DNA of 64,000 bases from a virus. The notes below the pieces were generated by a model. It had not been told where the DNA came from. It made no database searches and worked only from the letters and a program-made list of their open reading frames with translations. Shown piece by piece: positions 20,071-28,577 of the stretch (the first letter of the stretch is position 1; each line of letters begins with the position of its first letter). Made by a program: the position numbers and the translations under genes. The stretch lies in IMG/VR virus record IMGVR_UViG_3300021378_000014, positions 1-64,000 of that record, one strand, 5' to 3'.

Positions 20071-20826
20071 TTACTGAATTAAATTAAGCGCTTTGTTAAT
20101 TTTTACAATTACCGCAGCTTTAGTAGCTTCAGTGCGTGCAGCTATATATTTAAAGTCACCTCTAAGTAATGCTGCTTCAAACTTACGTTTTTTAGTCAAA
20201 CCGGTATAAGGTTTAGGTCTGCACTTTTTACAATTCCTGCTGCAAGTATCACTATGTTTACGAGCTTTATTAAAACTCAAAATTTGTATTGCAGCTTTAT
20301 TGTAATCACTTCTTTTAAGAGAAGTGTCTAATTTACTACTTTCTAAATTACCACTACCTACATTGTAAACAAATAAAGTAATAGCCCATCTAGCTTCAAT
20401 AGTAATGTTAGGATAACGTTTCCCTACGTAATTCCAGTCTTTATTAAAGTCTTGCTTAAATAACTCATCGGCTTGAGCTACAGTAAGTGTACCAAAACTT
20501 TCTCCTTCTTTAATCCAGTGTCCCCAACCAATCGTACGACGATTAGCAACACAACGATATTCTTTAAGTCTTAAACCTTCACTAGCTTTAAGAAACCAAA
20601 TACAACTCTCATATAAATTAATAGTAGGTTGAATTTCTTTTTTCTCTTCAATTAGTTCTGGTAAAGTAATAATACTCATCTCTTGAGCTTTTTCAATTAA
20701 AGGGTAATCTATTTTAATTCTCGTACTTTTTATTTGGTACGGAATTGCTAACATTAACAATGCAATTACTGTTAATACTATTAGGTGTTTGTTTATCCCT
20801 TTTCGCGTTTCGTGGATAATTATCAT
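20071..20826 (-). CDS. Membrane-anchored GH24 lysozyme (SAR-type endolysin)
   Basis: 251 residues. A hydrophobic N-terminal segment (about 14-30) without a clear cleavage site is followed by a linker and a T4-lysozyme-like domain from about 70. The catalytic triad E83-8aa-C92-5aa-T98 within ASEGLRLKEYRC...TIGWGHW matches the E-8-D/C-5-T signature of GH24 endolysins, with Cys in place of Asp as in some signal-arrest-release enzymes. YNVGSGN and SLKRSDY fit the rest of the fold. A CSRNCKKC insertion near 195 could bind zinc. It would cleave peptidoglycan glycans after export. It lies in the early strand, not with the virion genes. Confidence 0.85.
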   Translation of the reverse strand: MIIIHETRKGINKHLIVLTVIALLMLAIPYQIKSTRIKIDYPLIEKAQEMSIITLPELIEEKKEIQPTINLYESCIWFLKASEGLRLKEYRCVANRRTIGWGHWIKEGESFGTLTVAQADELFKQDFNKDWNYVGKRYPNITIEARWAITLFVYNVGSGNLESSKLDTSLKRSDYNKAAIQILSFNKARKHSDTCSRNCKKCRPKPYTGLTKKRKFEAALLRGDFKYIAARTEATKAAVIVKINKALNLIQ

Positions 20827-20849
20827 GATTGTAGTTTTTAGTTACATAG

Positions 20850-21074
20850 TTAAATGTTTAAAATTTCATTTAGTTTAGTAGTTACAGAATTAAATACTTG
20901 TGTTGCTTCAGCTTCATTTACAATTTCATATTGAGCAGGAATACCACTCATGAAGTAAAATAATAAAGAAGTTGTACTGCAAACTAAGTATCCATTTAAA
21001 TATTGTTTCATGTACACTTCATCATGAAGTGTACTAGTTTTAGTCTTAATGTATTTAGGTAAATCTTTTGGCAT
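20850..21074 (-). CDS. Hypothetical protein
   Basis: 74 residues. TSTLHDEVYMKQYLNGYLVCSTTSLLFYFMSGIPAQYEIV has a weakly hydrophobic middle; the rest is charged. It sits between a 108-residue gene and the lysozyme, with short spacers. No family recognised. Confidence 0.55.
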   Translation of the reverse strand: MPKDLPKYIKTKTSTLHDEVYMKQYLNGYLVCSTTSLLFYFMSGIPAQYEIVNEAEATQVFNSVTTKLNEILNI

Positions 21075-21085
21075 GGGTTTATACT

Positions 21086-21412
21086 TTAGTCTTTAATGGA
21101 TAAGTCTTTTAATAGTTGTTCGTATTTTTTTAAATTAACTTTTATAGTTACCATTACATTAGCATTTATAAAATCTAATCTAGCTTCATGTAATCTCATT
21201 ATATCTTCAGGAATAATAAGAGTACCAAGTAAATTTGCTAATTCGCGATCAGCTCCTGGTAAAAAAATTACTCTGTTAATAATACAAGGAGATATTTTAT
21301 CTGTACGTGAAATAATAGGCATATTAACAACATTAGATTCTTTTTCTTGTTTAATCCATTCGTCGTATTGCTTCATATCTTTACACACTATTAACGATAC
21401 TCTTTTTTGCAT
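21086..21412 (-). CDS. Hypothetical protein
   Basis: 108 residues, alpha/beta. It begins with RVSLIVCKDMKQYDEWIKQ and ends with a helical Lys/Leu-rich segment. A promoter-like TACCTTTG lies about 60 bases upstream (21471-21478), so it may head its own transcript. Function unknown. Confidence 0.6.
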   Translation of the reverse strand: MQKRVSLIVCKDMKQYDEWIKQEKESNVVNMPIISRTDKISPCIINRVIFLPGADRELANLLGTLIIPEDIMRLHEARLDFINANVMVTIKVNLKKYEQLLKDLSIKD

Positions 21413-21470
21413 AATTTACTTATTTAATTTATTATTAATACCGGCTATAACGGAAAGTGCTTGAATTTCA

Positions 21471-21478
21471 CAAAGGTA
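21471..21478 (-). promoter_or_regulatory. Bacteroidota-type -7 box
   Basis: The minus strand reads TACCTTTG, a full match to TAnnTTTG, in the gap between the genes at 21479 and 21412. No clear TTTG -33 element was found, so this is a candidate only. Confidence 0.4.
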
Positions 21479-22033
21479 CTAAAAATCTTCATAATAAGAT
21501 TCAAGTTTATCTTTAATATTTTCATCAAGATTTAAAGCTCGGCCAAATCTATTATTAAAAGTTGCAAATAATGTACTTAAAAATTCATAATCAAGTAGAT
21601 GTACTTCATTATTTTTAATAAAGTATTCAAGAGTTTCAATTATACGTAATTCTTCAATTCCAGCAGTTACGTAAAGATCAGAACTAGTTACATCATATTC
21701 TGCATGAAGTAGATCATGATGTACCCAAAAAATATGATCAACAACATAATCAACTTGAATATTATCACGCTGATCTAAAGCCCAAGCCAAGAATATAATA
21801 GTAGTATCATTACTAATAACTACATCTTTTTCTTTAAGAATATTAAGATAATATTCAGCTAGTTGTTCATAATCTTGATTATCTATTAAATCAAAATAAG
21901 GAATGTTCCAATCAAAATCAGAAGCAAACTCTTTAAAAGTTTCAGAATCAACTGTAATAGTTGTAGTACCTATTATTTCAACATTTTCACTTTTAATAAT
22001 TACATTAAGTACTAAGTTTTTATAATAAAGCAT
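21479..22033 (-). CDS. Acidic hypothetical protein
   Basis: 184 residues, strongly acidic with many aromatic residues (FDWNIPYFDLIDNQDYEQLAEYYLNIL). An N-terminal beta region (NVEIIGTTTITVDSETF) is followed by helices. The charge is reminiscent of DNA-mimic or inhibitor proteins, but there is no specific match. Located directly upstream of a promoter-like box and downstream of DNA ligase. Confidence 0.6.
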   Translation of the reverse strand: MLYYKNLVLNVIIKSENVEIIGTTTITVDSETFKEFASDFDWNIPYFDLIDNQDYEQLAEYYLNILKEKDVVISNDTTIIFLAWALDQRDNIQVDYVVDHIFWVHHDLLHAEYDVTSSDLYVTAGIEELRIIETLEYFIKNNEVHLLDYEFLSTLFATFNNRFGRALNLDENIKDKLESYYEDF

Positions 22034-22045
22034 AACTATTGTTTT

Positions 22046-23314
22046 TTATTCATAATCTCTTACAGCTATTCCTACAGCATGAAAAGGCAGTTCTTTTGGT
22101 GGAACAGTCCTTTCATAAAATTCTACTGTAAGTAATTTACCAATAAGAATATCACGATCAATAAAATATTGACGTTTTTGTTCAACAGTACCTTCAGGTA
22201 CTACCGTAAACGTTTCATGATTTAAATCGTTACGGCATACAAACATACCAAGTTCTGGCGCATCTCTACTATCAATTACATCTAAGATAATAAATTCTGC
22301 ACTTTCTCTACGTTTTAGTTTAACAATAGTCATAGGACGTTTGCCAAATCCATATTCAGATTTATGATCTCGAAAAATAGCACCTTCGTATCCATTTTTA
22401 ATACAAATATCTGTATAGTATTGAGCTGTATCGTCGCTAGTAATATTAACACTAACTAAACCATGTACATTACTAAATCCCCAATTACCTATATTATTTT
22501 GTATAAATCTTAATCTAGCTTGTTGTTTAATATCGGCAACAGCTAAATCAAAAATGTAAAATTGTAATAACTGAGTTTTAAGATTAGGTTTAACAGCTGC
22601 ACTACGTATTTCACTAAGATATTCACCATGAATATAAATTTCACCATCAAATATTAATTCAGTTCCTTCTGGTAATCCACTAGTTTCAGTAGCATAAAAA
22701 TGATTTTCAGTAAATTGATCAGTAATTAATGGAAGATTATATTCTAATCCCATTTTACTAAATAGTACAGCACCACGTCCATCAACCCAGCGCATAAAAG
22801 CACGAATACCGTTAATTTTAGGTTGACCTATACATGGAAATTTAATACGTGGTTCAATACGTTCAATTCCTTTAACTTTACGTGTAACATAATATTGTTG
22901 ACATTTCATAGGTTTAATATTACCTTTGTCGTCAGTATTATCTTTAGGTAAGTGTTTTTCTAAAAATGTAAGTAAACTCTGGTTTTGTATAAAAGTCATA
23001 TGAACACCAGATTTATTAATATTTAATGATACAGCTAATGTAGCATCTATATCACCAATACTTTTATAACCTTTTTTCTTTTGCCGAGCGATCTTTGAAT
23101 TTGCCTCTAAAATAGCTTGCTGGAGCTGCGTAGTTTCGTTTAAACGGCCTATATTTTTGCCTTCGTGTATTGCTGTGATCTGCGGAGTTTGAATGCCGCC
23201 AAACAGCCCTGAACGAGTGACAATTTTAGGTACTGAACTTTCAGCATCATCAATAGTTATACTCCAAACTTTAATACTTCCATCGCTAGTTCTAGCATAT
23301 AAAACTTCTTTCAT
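22046..23314 (-). CDS. ATP-dependent DNA ligase
   Basis: 422 residues. Nucleotidyltransferase motifs are in order: motif I QPKINGIRA with adenylated K166, motif III FDGEIYIHG (223-225 DGE), motif IV YEGAIFRD and motif V TIVKLKRR, followed by an OB-like C-terminal domain. The first 80 residues form the N-terminal domain of phage ligases (IKVWSI, EGKNIGRLNETT, QAILEANSK). It seals nicks with ATP during replication and recombination. Motif I has Asn-Gly instead of the usual Asp-Gly. Codons for about residues 30-78 (23080-23225) are clearly GC-richer than the rest of the gene. Confidence 0.9.
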   Translation of the reverse strand: MKEVLYARTSDGSIKVWSITIDDAESSVPKIVTRSGLFGGIQTPQITAIHEGKNIGRLNETTQLQQAILEANSKIARQKKKGYKSIGDIDATLAVSLNINKSGVHMTFIQNQSLLTFLEKHLPKDNTDDKGNIKPMKCQQYYVTRKVKGIERIEPRIKFPCIGQPKINGIRAFMRWVDGRGAVLFSKMGLEYNLPLITDQFTENHFYATETSGLPEGTELIFDGEIYIHGEYLSEIRSAAVKPNLKTQLLQFYIFDLAVADIKQQARLRFIQNNIGNWGFSNVHGLVSVNITSDDTAQYYTDICIKNGYEGAIFRDHKSEYGFGKRPMTIVKLKRRESAEFIILDVIDSRDAPELGMFVCRNDLNHETFTVVPEGTVEQKRQYFIDRDILIGKLLTVEFYERTVPPKELPFHAVGIAVRDYE

Positions 23315-23342
23315 AATTTTAGTTTCAGTTTGTAAATTAAAA

Positions 23343-23372
23343 TGCCGCAGTCCTACTAGAAGACTGCGGCGA
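23343..23372 (-). terminator. Intrinsic terminator
   Basis: GCCGCAGTC (23343-23351) pairs with GACTGCGGC (with AGA before it) ending at 23371. On the minus strand the stem is followed by ATTTTAATTT. Downstream of the gene at 23405. Confidence 0.7.
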
Positions 23373-23404
23373 ATTACACAATTAGTATTAGCTCTTACTG
23401 TTAC

Positions 23405-24205
23405 TTAGAAAGTAATACCGAGCTTAATACCCAGTTGGGGTGCAATATCGTTTCGACCGGGGCCAAAACGAGCACCACCCCTTAAACCCCAAGCAAGCGG
23501 TTTCTTTACATTAAGATATTCAAGGCTTGCACCTGGTTTAGTACTATTATCTGTATCCCATACATGAAAAATTTCCACACCAAGATAGTTATTACGAACT
23601 TTATTAGCCATAATAATAGGACGAATAATATCTACGTTAGTAACTTTAGCGTCAAGTGCTACAAGTTTACCTTGCACTTCTGCTACATAGTCAATAATTT
23701 GAGATTCAGGTGTAGTAATTGTGCCTTTATAAATTTGATTACCTGTATCTCGTAGTTTATCAATTTCAGCTTGTACAAGTTTAGTTTGACAAGTTTTATT
23801 TTCATCTTGTGCTACAATTAAACGAGATTCTACATCATCAAGAACATTAGTGTAAAATTCCTCAAGTTGAGCTGCTGTAGTGTTATATGACGTATCTGTT
23901 TTAATAAGTACAGGACGAGGTTTACGCGTATAAGTAGTAGTATTAGCTTCTAGTTTACCCATACGACAATCAAGTAGTTCTTTAAGTATTTGTTCATGCT
24001 GTTCATTAGTTACATAACCTACTTGTACAGGAATTACTTTCTCATCTTTTAATGCTAAGTATTCAAGTGTAAGGTTATCGTACTTCAATTGCAATTGATT
24101 GTACTTTTCCATACTAATCATTTGTTCTACTTTAGGTCTGGAACAGAACATAATTACTAACGCTAACGTAATTGCTACTGCAATTACAGTTTTAATATTT
24201 TTCAT
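23405..24205 (-). CDS. Membrane-anchored coiled-coil protein with outer-membrane-like C-terminus
   Basis: 266 residues. An N-terminal membrane segment (about 4-21, ending in Cys) may be a TM anchor or a lipoprotein-like signal. Long coiled coils (35-80, 110-190) follow. The last 70 residues look like amphipathic beta strands (GASLEYL, AWGLRGGARFG, PQLGIKLGITF) and end in Phe, as in outer-membrane strand signals. One chain could therefore reach from inner to outer membrane, as expected for a spanin-like protein in a Gram-negative host (inference). It is followed by a terminator and then the ligase gene. Confidence 0.6.
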   Translation of the reverse strand: MKNIKTVIAVAITLALVIMFCSRPKVEQMISMEKYNQLQLKYDNLTLEYLALKDEKVIPVQVGYVTNEQHEQILKELLDCRMGKLEANTTTYTRKPRPVLIKTDTSYNTTAAQLEEFYTNVLDDVESRLIVAQDENKTCQTKLVQAEIDKLRDTGNQIYKGTITTPESQIIDYVAEVQGKLVALDAKVTNVDIIRPIIMANKVRNNYLGVEIFHVWDTDNSTKPGASLEYLNVKKPLAWGLRGGARFGPGRNDIAPQLGIKLGITF

Positions 24206-24218
24206 TTGTAGTTTATTT

Positions 24219-25079
24219 TTAATAGTTATGAAATTCTTTATAAAATTGATTACCTAAAACTAAAGCGTTAGTATCTGGTATAATACTAAAAACAAGTTTA
24301 CGTTGTGATTCATCATCTACAGGTATAAATCTAGCACCACAAGGATCTTGGGTGATAAACATAATATTATCATCCGGTAGTTTTGGCTCAAAATACTGTA
24401 CGTATTCATTATTAGCTTTTTTACCAGTTTTACCGGTAGCTAATAAATCAAGAAAAGCTTTAGCGTACGGAAATGCTCTATTACCTACATCCCAAAATTG
24501 GGATATAGAGAGTTCATCTAATACTCTATCAGTAGTTAATTTCGGAGTATCAAAGATAGTTAATTGAACTCGATAAGGAAAAGGTTTCTCTATTACTGGG
24601 AGAGTTTTTATATGTGGAATATAACTTTCTTTTATTGCTTGCATAACTTTACGTCTAGCAAACGGATTAAGATTACCACTATAAAAATCTTGTCCATTAA
24701 TTGTGTAAACTTTTGGAGTTCCAGCTTGAGTATTATTAGCAAGTACTCGTTCATTAGTTTCTTTATTTACTAGAAACACTTTATGTGTTTGCATATACTC
24801 ATGAACTCTTTTTCCTCTCCCAGTAATAGGAAAGGCTCGTACGGTATCAACTTGTTTATTACCTTTATATATACCAAGGTAATAATTATCCGCTATTTGA
24901 TCAGGTTCTACAATTCCAGTATGTCCAATTTTCATTCTAGAGCCTGGATTAGTATACTTAACAAGTAACTTTTTACCTGCACCTTTGATCGTAATACCAT
25001 CATACCGATAATATTTTGGTATCTGTTTCTTTGATAACTCTACTGTTCTGATATAATTAGGTATTATTACTTGATACAT
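24219..25079 (-). CDS. Hypothetical protein with two copies of the 14-base motif
   Basis: 286 residues. The C-terminal half contains PYRVQLTIFDTPKL, DELSISQFWDVGNRAFPYAK and GARFIPVDDESQRKLVF, with acidic residues that could coordinate metal. This is faintly reminiscent of phage resolvase-type nucleases, but I cannot assign a family. Two motif copies in opposite orientation encode PITGRG and LPVIE. It overlaps neither neighbour and lies between primase-proximal genes and the spanin-like gene. Confidence 0.55.
   Translation of the reverse strand: MYQVIIPNYIRTVELSKKQIPKYYRYDGITIKGAGKKLLVKYTNPGSRMKIGHTGIVEPDQIADNYYLGIYKGNKQVDTVRAFPITGRGKRVHEYMQTHKVFLVNKETNERVLANNTQAGTPKVYTINGQDFYSGNLNPFARRKVMQAIKESYIPHIKTLPVIEKPFPYRVQLTIFDTPKLTTDRVLDELSISQFWDVGNRAFPYAKAFLDLLATGKTGKKANNEYVQYFEPKLPDDNIMFITQDPCGARFIPVDDESQRKLVFSIIPDTNALVLGNQFYKEFHNY
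24589..24602 (-). repeat. Copy of dispersed 14-base motif (one mismatch)
   Basis: Within the gene at 24219, read on the gene strand as LPVIE. Flanks CTCT/AGAG. Confidence 0.75.
24817..24830 (+). repeat. Copy of dispersed 14-base motif (two mismatches)
   Basis: Within the gene at 24219, read on the gene strand as PITGRG. Arms TTTCCT/AGGAAA are a different sequence from other copies but still complementary. Confidence 0.7.
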
Positions 25080-25081
25080 AG

Positions 25082-25531
25082 TTAAAGTTTAATTATTAAG
25101 ATATAATCTGGATTACGTAATATTGCTTTTATAGCAATATATTGTTCTTCAGTATTACCTACCATAGTAGTAGGTATATACGCGTTACCATAATGCCCTT
25201 CAACATTACTTTTTAATGCAGCTAAATGATTTTTAGTTAAAGGCGCTTTTGTATATAAAAACTTTCTTACAATAGTAACACCTTCTTCTTTTACAGAATT
25301 ACGATCTGGCATTACTACTCTACTAAACTCAGCTGTATATCTATCTGTCATTAAAACAAGATGTTCTTTTTTAAGTTTTACTCTACGTATAGTACAAAAC
25401 TCTTTTTCTTTAATTTGATGATAAGCGCGTTCAGCTTCGTCTTTAGTAAGAGGAACAGCAAATAGTAAATCTACTGTGTCATTAATAAGAAATCCACGAA
25501 GGATATTTTGAATGATGTCTATTTTATTCAT
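25082..25531 (-). CDS. Hypothetical protein
   Basis: 149 residues, alpha/beta. LTKDEAERAYHQIKEKEFCTIRRVKLKKEHLVLMTDRYTAEFSRVVMP suggests a helix and antiparallel strands. The start overlaps the primase stop by 8 bases, so the two are probably co-translated. No family recognised. Confidence 0.65.
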   Translation of the reverse strand: MNKIDIIQNILRGFLINDTVDLLFAVPLTKDEAERAYHQIKEKEFCTIRRVKLKKEHLVLMTDRYTAEFSRVVMPDRNSVKEEGVTIVRKFLYTKAPLTKNHLAALKSNVEGHYGNAYIPTTMVGNTEEQYIAIKAILRNPDYILIIKL

Positions 25532-26606
25532 AGTTATATTGTTGAAAATCTGAAAAATCTCTATTATTGAATTGATAAAAACCTTCAGATTTAATATAAT
25601 CTATCAGGTTTTGTGTTCGTTTAATTCCATGTTTATCTACGTGTTCACTAAAGTCTTTAGCTTTATAATCATAAGTTTCAAACTTACCATTTGTAAAGAA
25701 AAGAGCAGGTATGTTTTGTTTACGTAATTGTACAGCTAGTTTAATACCAGCATAATCAAAATCCATCAAGCTATATATATTACTCCAAATACTACGTAAA
25801 TATGCAATTTGAATTGGAGTAAGAATTACACTTTCTGCAGGTACTGCTACAGCTGTAATACCAAAACTATACAAAGACATTACATCTTTAAGAGATTTCG
25901 TAATAATTCCAGTATCAGCTTTTACTACTTGTTTAGTGCCTTGTACTTTATTACTATTAGTAATAAACTTATATTGTTTTCTACGTGGAAAGTATAATTT
26001 CCAATGTTCACCTTCAGTAGTCGTACCTAAATAATAAGCATAACAAGGATCATTCTCAAAGTAATGATAAATAGTGTTATTATTTAGATATGCAACTTGA
26101 ACAGGAAATACTTGATAATAATTAAGTATATCAAGATTTATATTAAATCTATCCCAGTAACAACGATCGGCATAATTCCAATCTCTAGTAAGTATATTAA
26201 TAAGAGTAAATTCTCTAGGTTTATTAAAGTTTTTAACAGAAATTAAACCACTAGAACCAACTGTAGTATATTCATGAATTTTAAACTCTTTAGCTACAAT
26301 GTGTAGAATTTTATTAAATCCTACTTTATCGTCAGCGTTAATACAGTTTTGATAGCCAACTACATCAAAACAATCTCCTGTAAAATAACCAGCAAAATCA
26401 TTAAAAGTAATTCTATTATCAGCTTTAACTAAAAATCCACAAGTAGGATTTTTATCAGCTCTAAGGGGTGATCTTATTAATTTATTTTTAGTTATACATT
26501 CATAAATAATATGAATAGAAATACCTAAAAATCTAGCCAATATAGCTTCTTGAGTTATACGATCTAATATATACTCTCTTGTTAACTTTGGTAGTATTCC
26601 TATCAT
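25524..26606 (-). CDS. DnaG-type DNA primase
   Basis: 360 residues from MIGILPKL. The frame is open 12 codons further up, but that overlaps a terminator hairpin. The N-terminal part has the substrate-binding signature IRSPLRADKNPTCGF...FNDFAGYFTGDCFDVV of DnaG-like primases, without an obvious CHC2 zinc finger. The TOPRIM domain follows: AVAVPAE (E258) and LMDFDYAG (D282, D284) are the metal ligands. It would make RNA primers for the family A polymerase, probably together with the DnaB helicase upstream. Shorter than cellular DnaG, as usual for phages. Confidence 0.85.
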   Translation of the reverse strand: MIGILPKLTREYILDRITQEAILARFLGISIHIIYECITKNKLIRSPLRADKNPTCGFLVKADNRITFNDFAGYFTGDCFDVVGYQNCINADDKVGFNKILHIVAKEFKIHEYTTVGSSGLISVKNFNKPREFTLINILTRDWNYADRCYWDRFNINLDILNYYQVFPVQVAYLNNNTIYHYFENDPCYAYYLGTTTEGEHWKLYFPRRKQYKFITNSNKVQGTKQVVKADTGIITKSLKDVMSLYSFGITAVAVPAESVILTPIQIAYLRSIWSNIYSLMDFDYAGIKLAVQLRKQNIPALFFTNGKFETYDYKAKDFSEHVDKHGIKRTQNLIDYIKSEGFYQFNNRDFSDFQQYNYE

Positions 26607-26628
26607 AAACTCATGTTTTAAAGTGAAA

Positions 26629-26660
26629 AAAAAAGCCAGCACTAACTGGTAGTGCTGGCC
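26629..26660 (-). terminator. Intrinsic terminator
   Basis: GCCAGCACTA (26634-26643) pairs with TAGTGCTGGC (26649-26658), 10 bp. On the minus strand T9 follows. Ends the transcript of the gene at 26696. Confidence 0.85.
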
Positions 26661-26695
26661 TCAAAAAACGTTAATAACAAAATGTAATCTATTCT

Positions 26696-27496
26696 TTAGA
26701 CATCAGGCCACAAATCACCAGCTGGCGGTGCACTGGGAATACCCGCAGGTGTACCAGGCAAATTACCAGATGCCGTAGTTTCAGGAACTAATTCGTAAAT
26801 ATCTTTTGGAGACACTGAAAGAATACTAACTCCACCCTCTTTGATAGCTTCAATACAATTACCAAGGGGCATCTGTAATACGTTAGGACGCTTACCTTGC
26901 CCAGCACGTACTAATTTAATACGAACAGGGATAGCTTTTTCTCCTACTTTATAAACAGGAGTACCTTTACGTAATGTGTTGAACGCATTAGCAATAGCTT
27001 CAAAGTAGCCTTTATAATAAAGACTAAGTTCATTTACTTCCGTAAATTTATTATCTTCAGTTTGAAGTGTAGCAGCTCCTAAATATTCAGCAGCTTTACC
27101 GGGAACAAACGCTTCAAAGATATGAGCAATACGTTCGTTAAGCATACGGTTTTTGTTGGTAAATTTAGGATCACCAGTTAACAAACTATATACTTGCTCA
27201 ATATGAATAAAATGACCACCATTATCTTGAAATACAAATTCAAGAGTAGTTTGACGGAATTTATCATCTACTTGGTGAAACTCTAATTCAGCTCCTTCAG
27301 CTACTTCTACACCATCAGAAGCAATAGCTCCTCGTTTAACTGCAGTACGTGCAAGTACATTCACTAATTCACATTCTACAAAAGGATGTGGGCGAGTTCC
27401 TGCTTTATATTCTCGGTAATATGTTTCAACGGGAAACGCCACATTAGAGACAGTTTTAGTTTCCTCATTAATACCCATATTTTTAAAATCCAGCAT
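26696..27496 (-). CDS. Conserved-looking early protein, unknown function
   Basis: 266 residues. A globular alpha/beta N-terminal domain (HPFVECELVNVLAR, LEFVFQDNGGHFIHIEQVYSLL) is followed from about 240 by a Pro/Gly/Ala linker ending in the acidic tip LWPDV. Such tails occur on replication proteins that recruit partners. Own terminator downstream, another upstream, and more C/G-ending codons than its neighbours: signs of a highly expressed single unit. It may work with the adjacent SSB candidate (inference). Confidence 0.65.
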   Translation of the reverse strand: MLDFKNMGINEETKTVSNVAFPVETYYREYKAGTRPHPFVECELVNVLARTAVKRGAIASDGVEVAEGAELEFHQVDDKFRQTTLEFVFQDNGGHFIHIEQVYSLLTGDPKFTNKNRMLNERIAHIFEAFVPGKAAEYLGAATLQTEDNKFTEVNELSLYYKGYFEAIANAFNTLRKGTPVYKVGEKAIPVRIKLVRAGQGKRPNVLQMPLGNCIEAIKEGGVSILSVSPKDIYELVPETTASGNLPGTPAGIPSAPPAGDLWPDV

Positions 27497-27533
27497 AAGT
27501 TTAGTATTTAAAATATTTGTACTAAATTAATAA

Positions 27534-27565
27534 AAAAGGGGAGATCTTGCGATAAGACCTCCCCA
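27534..27565 (-). terminator. Intrinsic terminator
   Basis: GGGGAG-TCTT arm (27538 onward) pairs with AAGA-CTCCCC ending at 27565. On the minus strand TTTTTT follows. Downstream of the SSB candidate gene. Confidence 0.8.
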
Positions 27566-27597
27566 ATGACTCAATCAATGATTAGAATTGTCGACGC

Positions 27598-28473
27598 CTA
27601 CAATTCAGTGTCAAAGTCGAAATCGGTATCTACAACAGGTGCAACTACAGGCTCAGGTGTAGGTGCGACTACAGGCTCAAGCGTGACTACAGGTGCAGGA
27701 GATTCATCACCTGAAACTTCTACGTCATCGCTATCACCACCTTTTACGCTTTTTTCCTTAAAGTGGCTATACTTTAACACAAAGAAAGGATTTTCAAGAG
27801 CTTCTGCAGTTTCTTCAACACCAACCCAAACACCAGGCTCACCACTACGGCTAAGCATAGCTACACTTTTAATTTCTGGATTTGCTTTGTTTTCGTCGGT
27901 TAACAAAACAATTTCACCAGAATTAAGTTCAGCAAGACCGTAAGCTTTAATGGTATCATAAAACTGACTTCCATCAGTAGTACCATTAAGTAATTGCCAA
28001 GGATTACGTGAACTGAACTGGTAACCACTACCAGTTTTACGAACAAGAGCGCCGTTATTGCCATTATCAGCAAGACCGCGAGCTTCAAGTTCCATACCAA
28101 TCCACAGTGCTTTTTCTTCTTCGTAAGCAGCAAGTTCTGCACTACCGGTAGCAAAAGATTGAGGATTAGCCATTTCAAATTCCATAGCAAGAATTTCACT
28201 ATTAGACAGTTCACCGACACCTACAGCGTAAGACATTCCAGTAATTTCTACAGTTACAGGAACACCGGTTACTTGTGGTACTTCTACCACGATCAGGCGT
28301 GAACCACTACCAGCTCCAAGTGCTTTCATCATCCAAGCATTAGCAGAACAGTTACCTTTAGTACTGGTCGTATAAAATTGCGGGAGGATCGTTGCGTCAC
28401 TACCACCACGGGTATTTGTAACAGCATCAGAAGCGGCATTAATTTTGTTAAGAAAATCAAGGTTGAAAGACAT
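27598..28473 (-). CDS. Candidate single-stranded DNA-binding protein
   Basis: 291 residues. The first 220 are predicted beta-rich (SRLIVVEVPQVTGVPVTVEITGMSY, GEIVLLTDENK, KSVAMLSRSG). The C-terminus is a long Pro/Val/Glu linker repeating PVVAP and ending in the acidic tip DTDFDFDTEL, the architecture of phage SSBs. It lies between RecT-like/DnaB genes and primase, where an SSB is expected and none else was found. The repeat-containing tail and GC-richer codons suggest high expression. No direct family match, so the role is inferred. Confidence 0.5.
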   Translation of the reverse strand: MSFNLDFLNKINAASDAVTNTRGGSDATILPQFYTTSTKGNCSANAWMMKALGAGSGSRLIVVEVPQVTGVPVTVEITGMSYAVGVGELSNSEILAMEFEMANPQSFATGSAELAAYEEEKALWIGMELEARGLADNGNNGALVRKTGSGYQFSSRNPWQLLNGTTDGSQFYDTIKAYGLAELNSGEIVLLTDENKANPEIKSVAMLSRSGEPGVWVGVEETAEALENPFFVLKYSHFKEKSVKGGDSDDVEVSGDESPAPVVTLEPVVAPTPEPVVAPVVDTDFDFDTEL

Positions 28474-28511
28474 AGTTTAATAATTAACTAGTTAAAAAAA
28501 TTGGTTGTTTT

Positions 28512-28535
28512 CAATGATGTAAAGATACGTCATTG
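28512..28535 (-). promoter_or_regulatory. Promoter/operator-like inverted repeat
   Basis: CAATGA-TGT...AC-TCATTG inverted repeat 39 bases upstream of the SSB candidate. On the minus strand it encloses TATCTTTA, one base off the Bacteroidota TAnnTTTG box. Could be an operator over a promoter. Confidence 0.4.
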
Positions 28536-28577
28536 ATTTAATAATAAGAAATATTCTTTAAGATTTGACTACTTAAA

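Noticed and set aside
26130-26170. TATCCCAGTAACA in the primase gene as a further motif copy
   Set aside because: Only the core matches and the flanks do not pair; probably chance.
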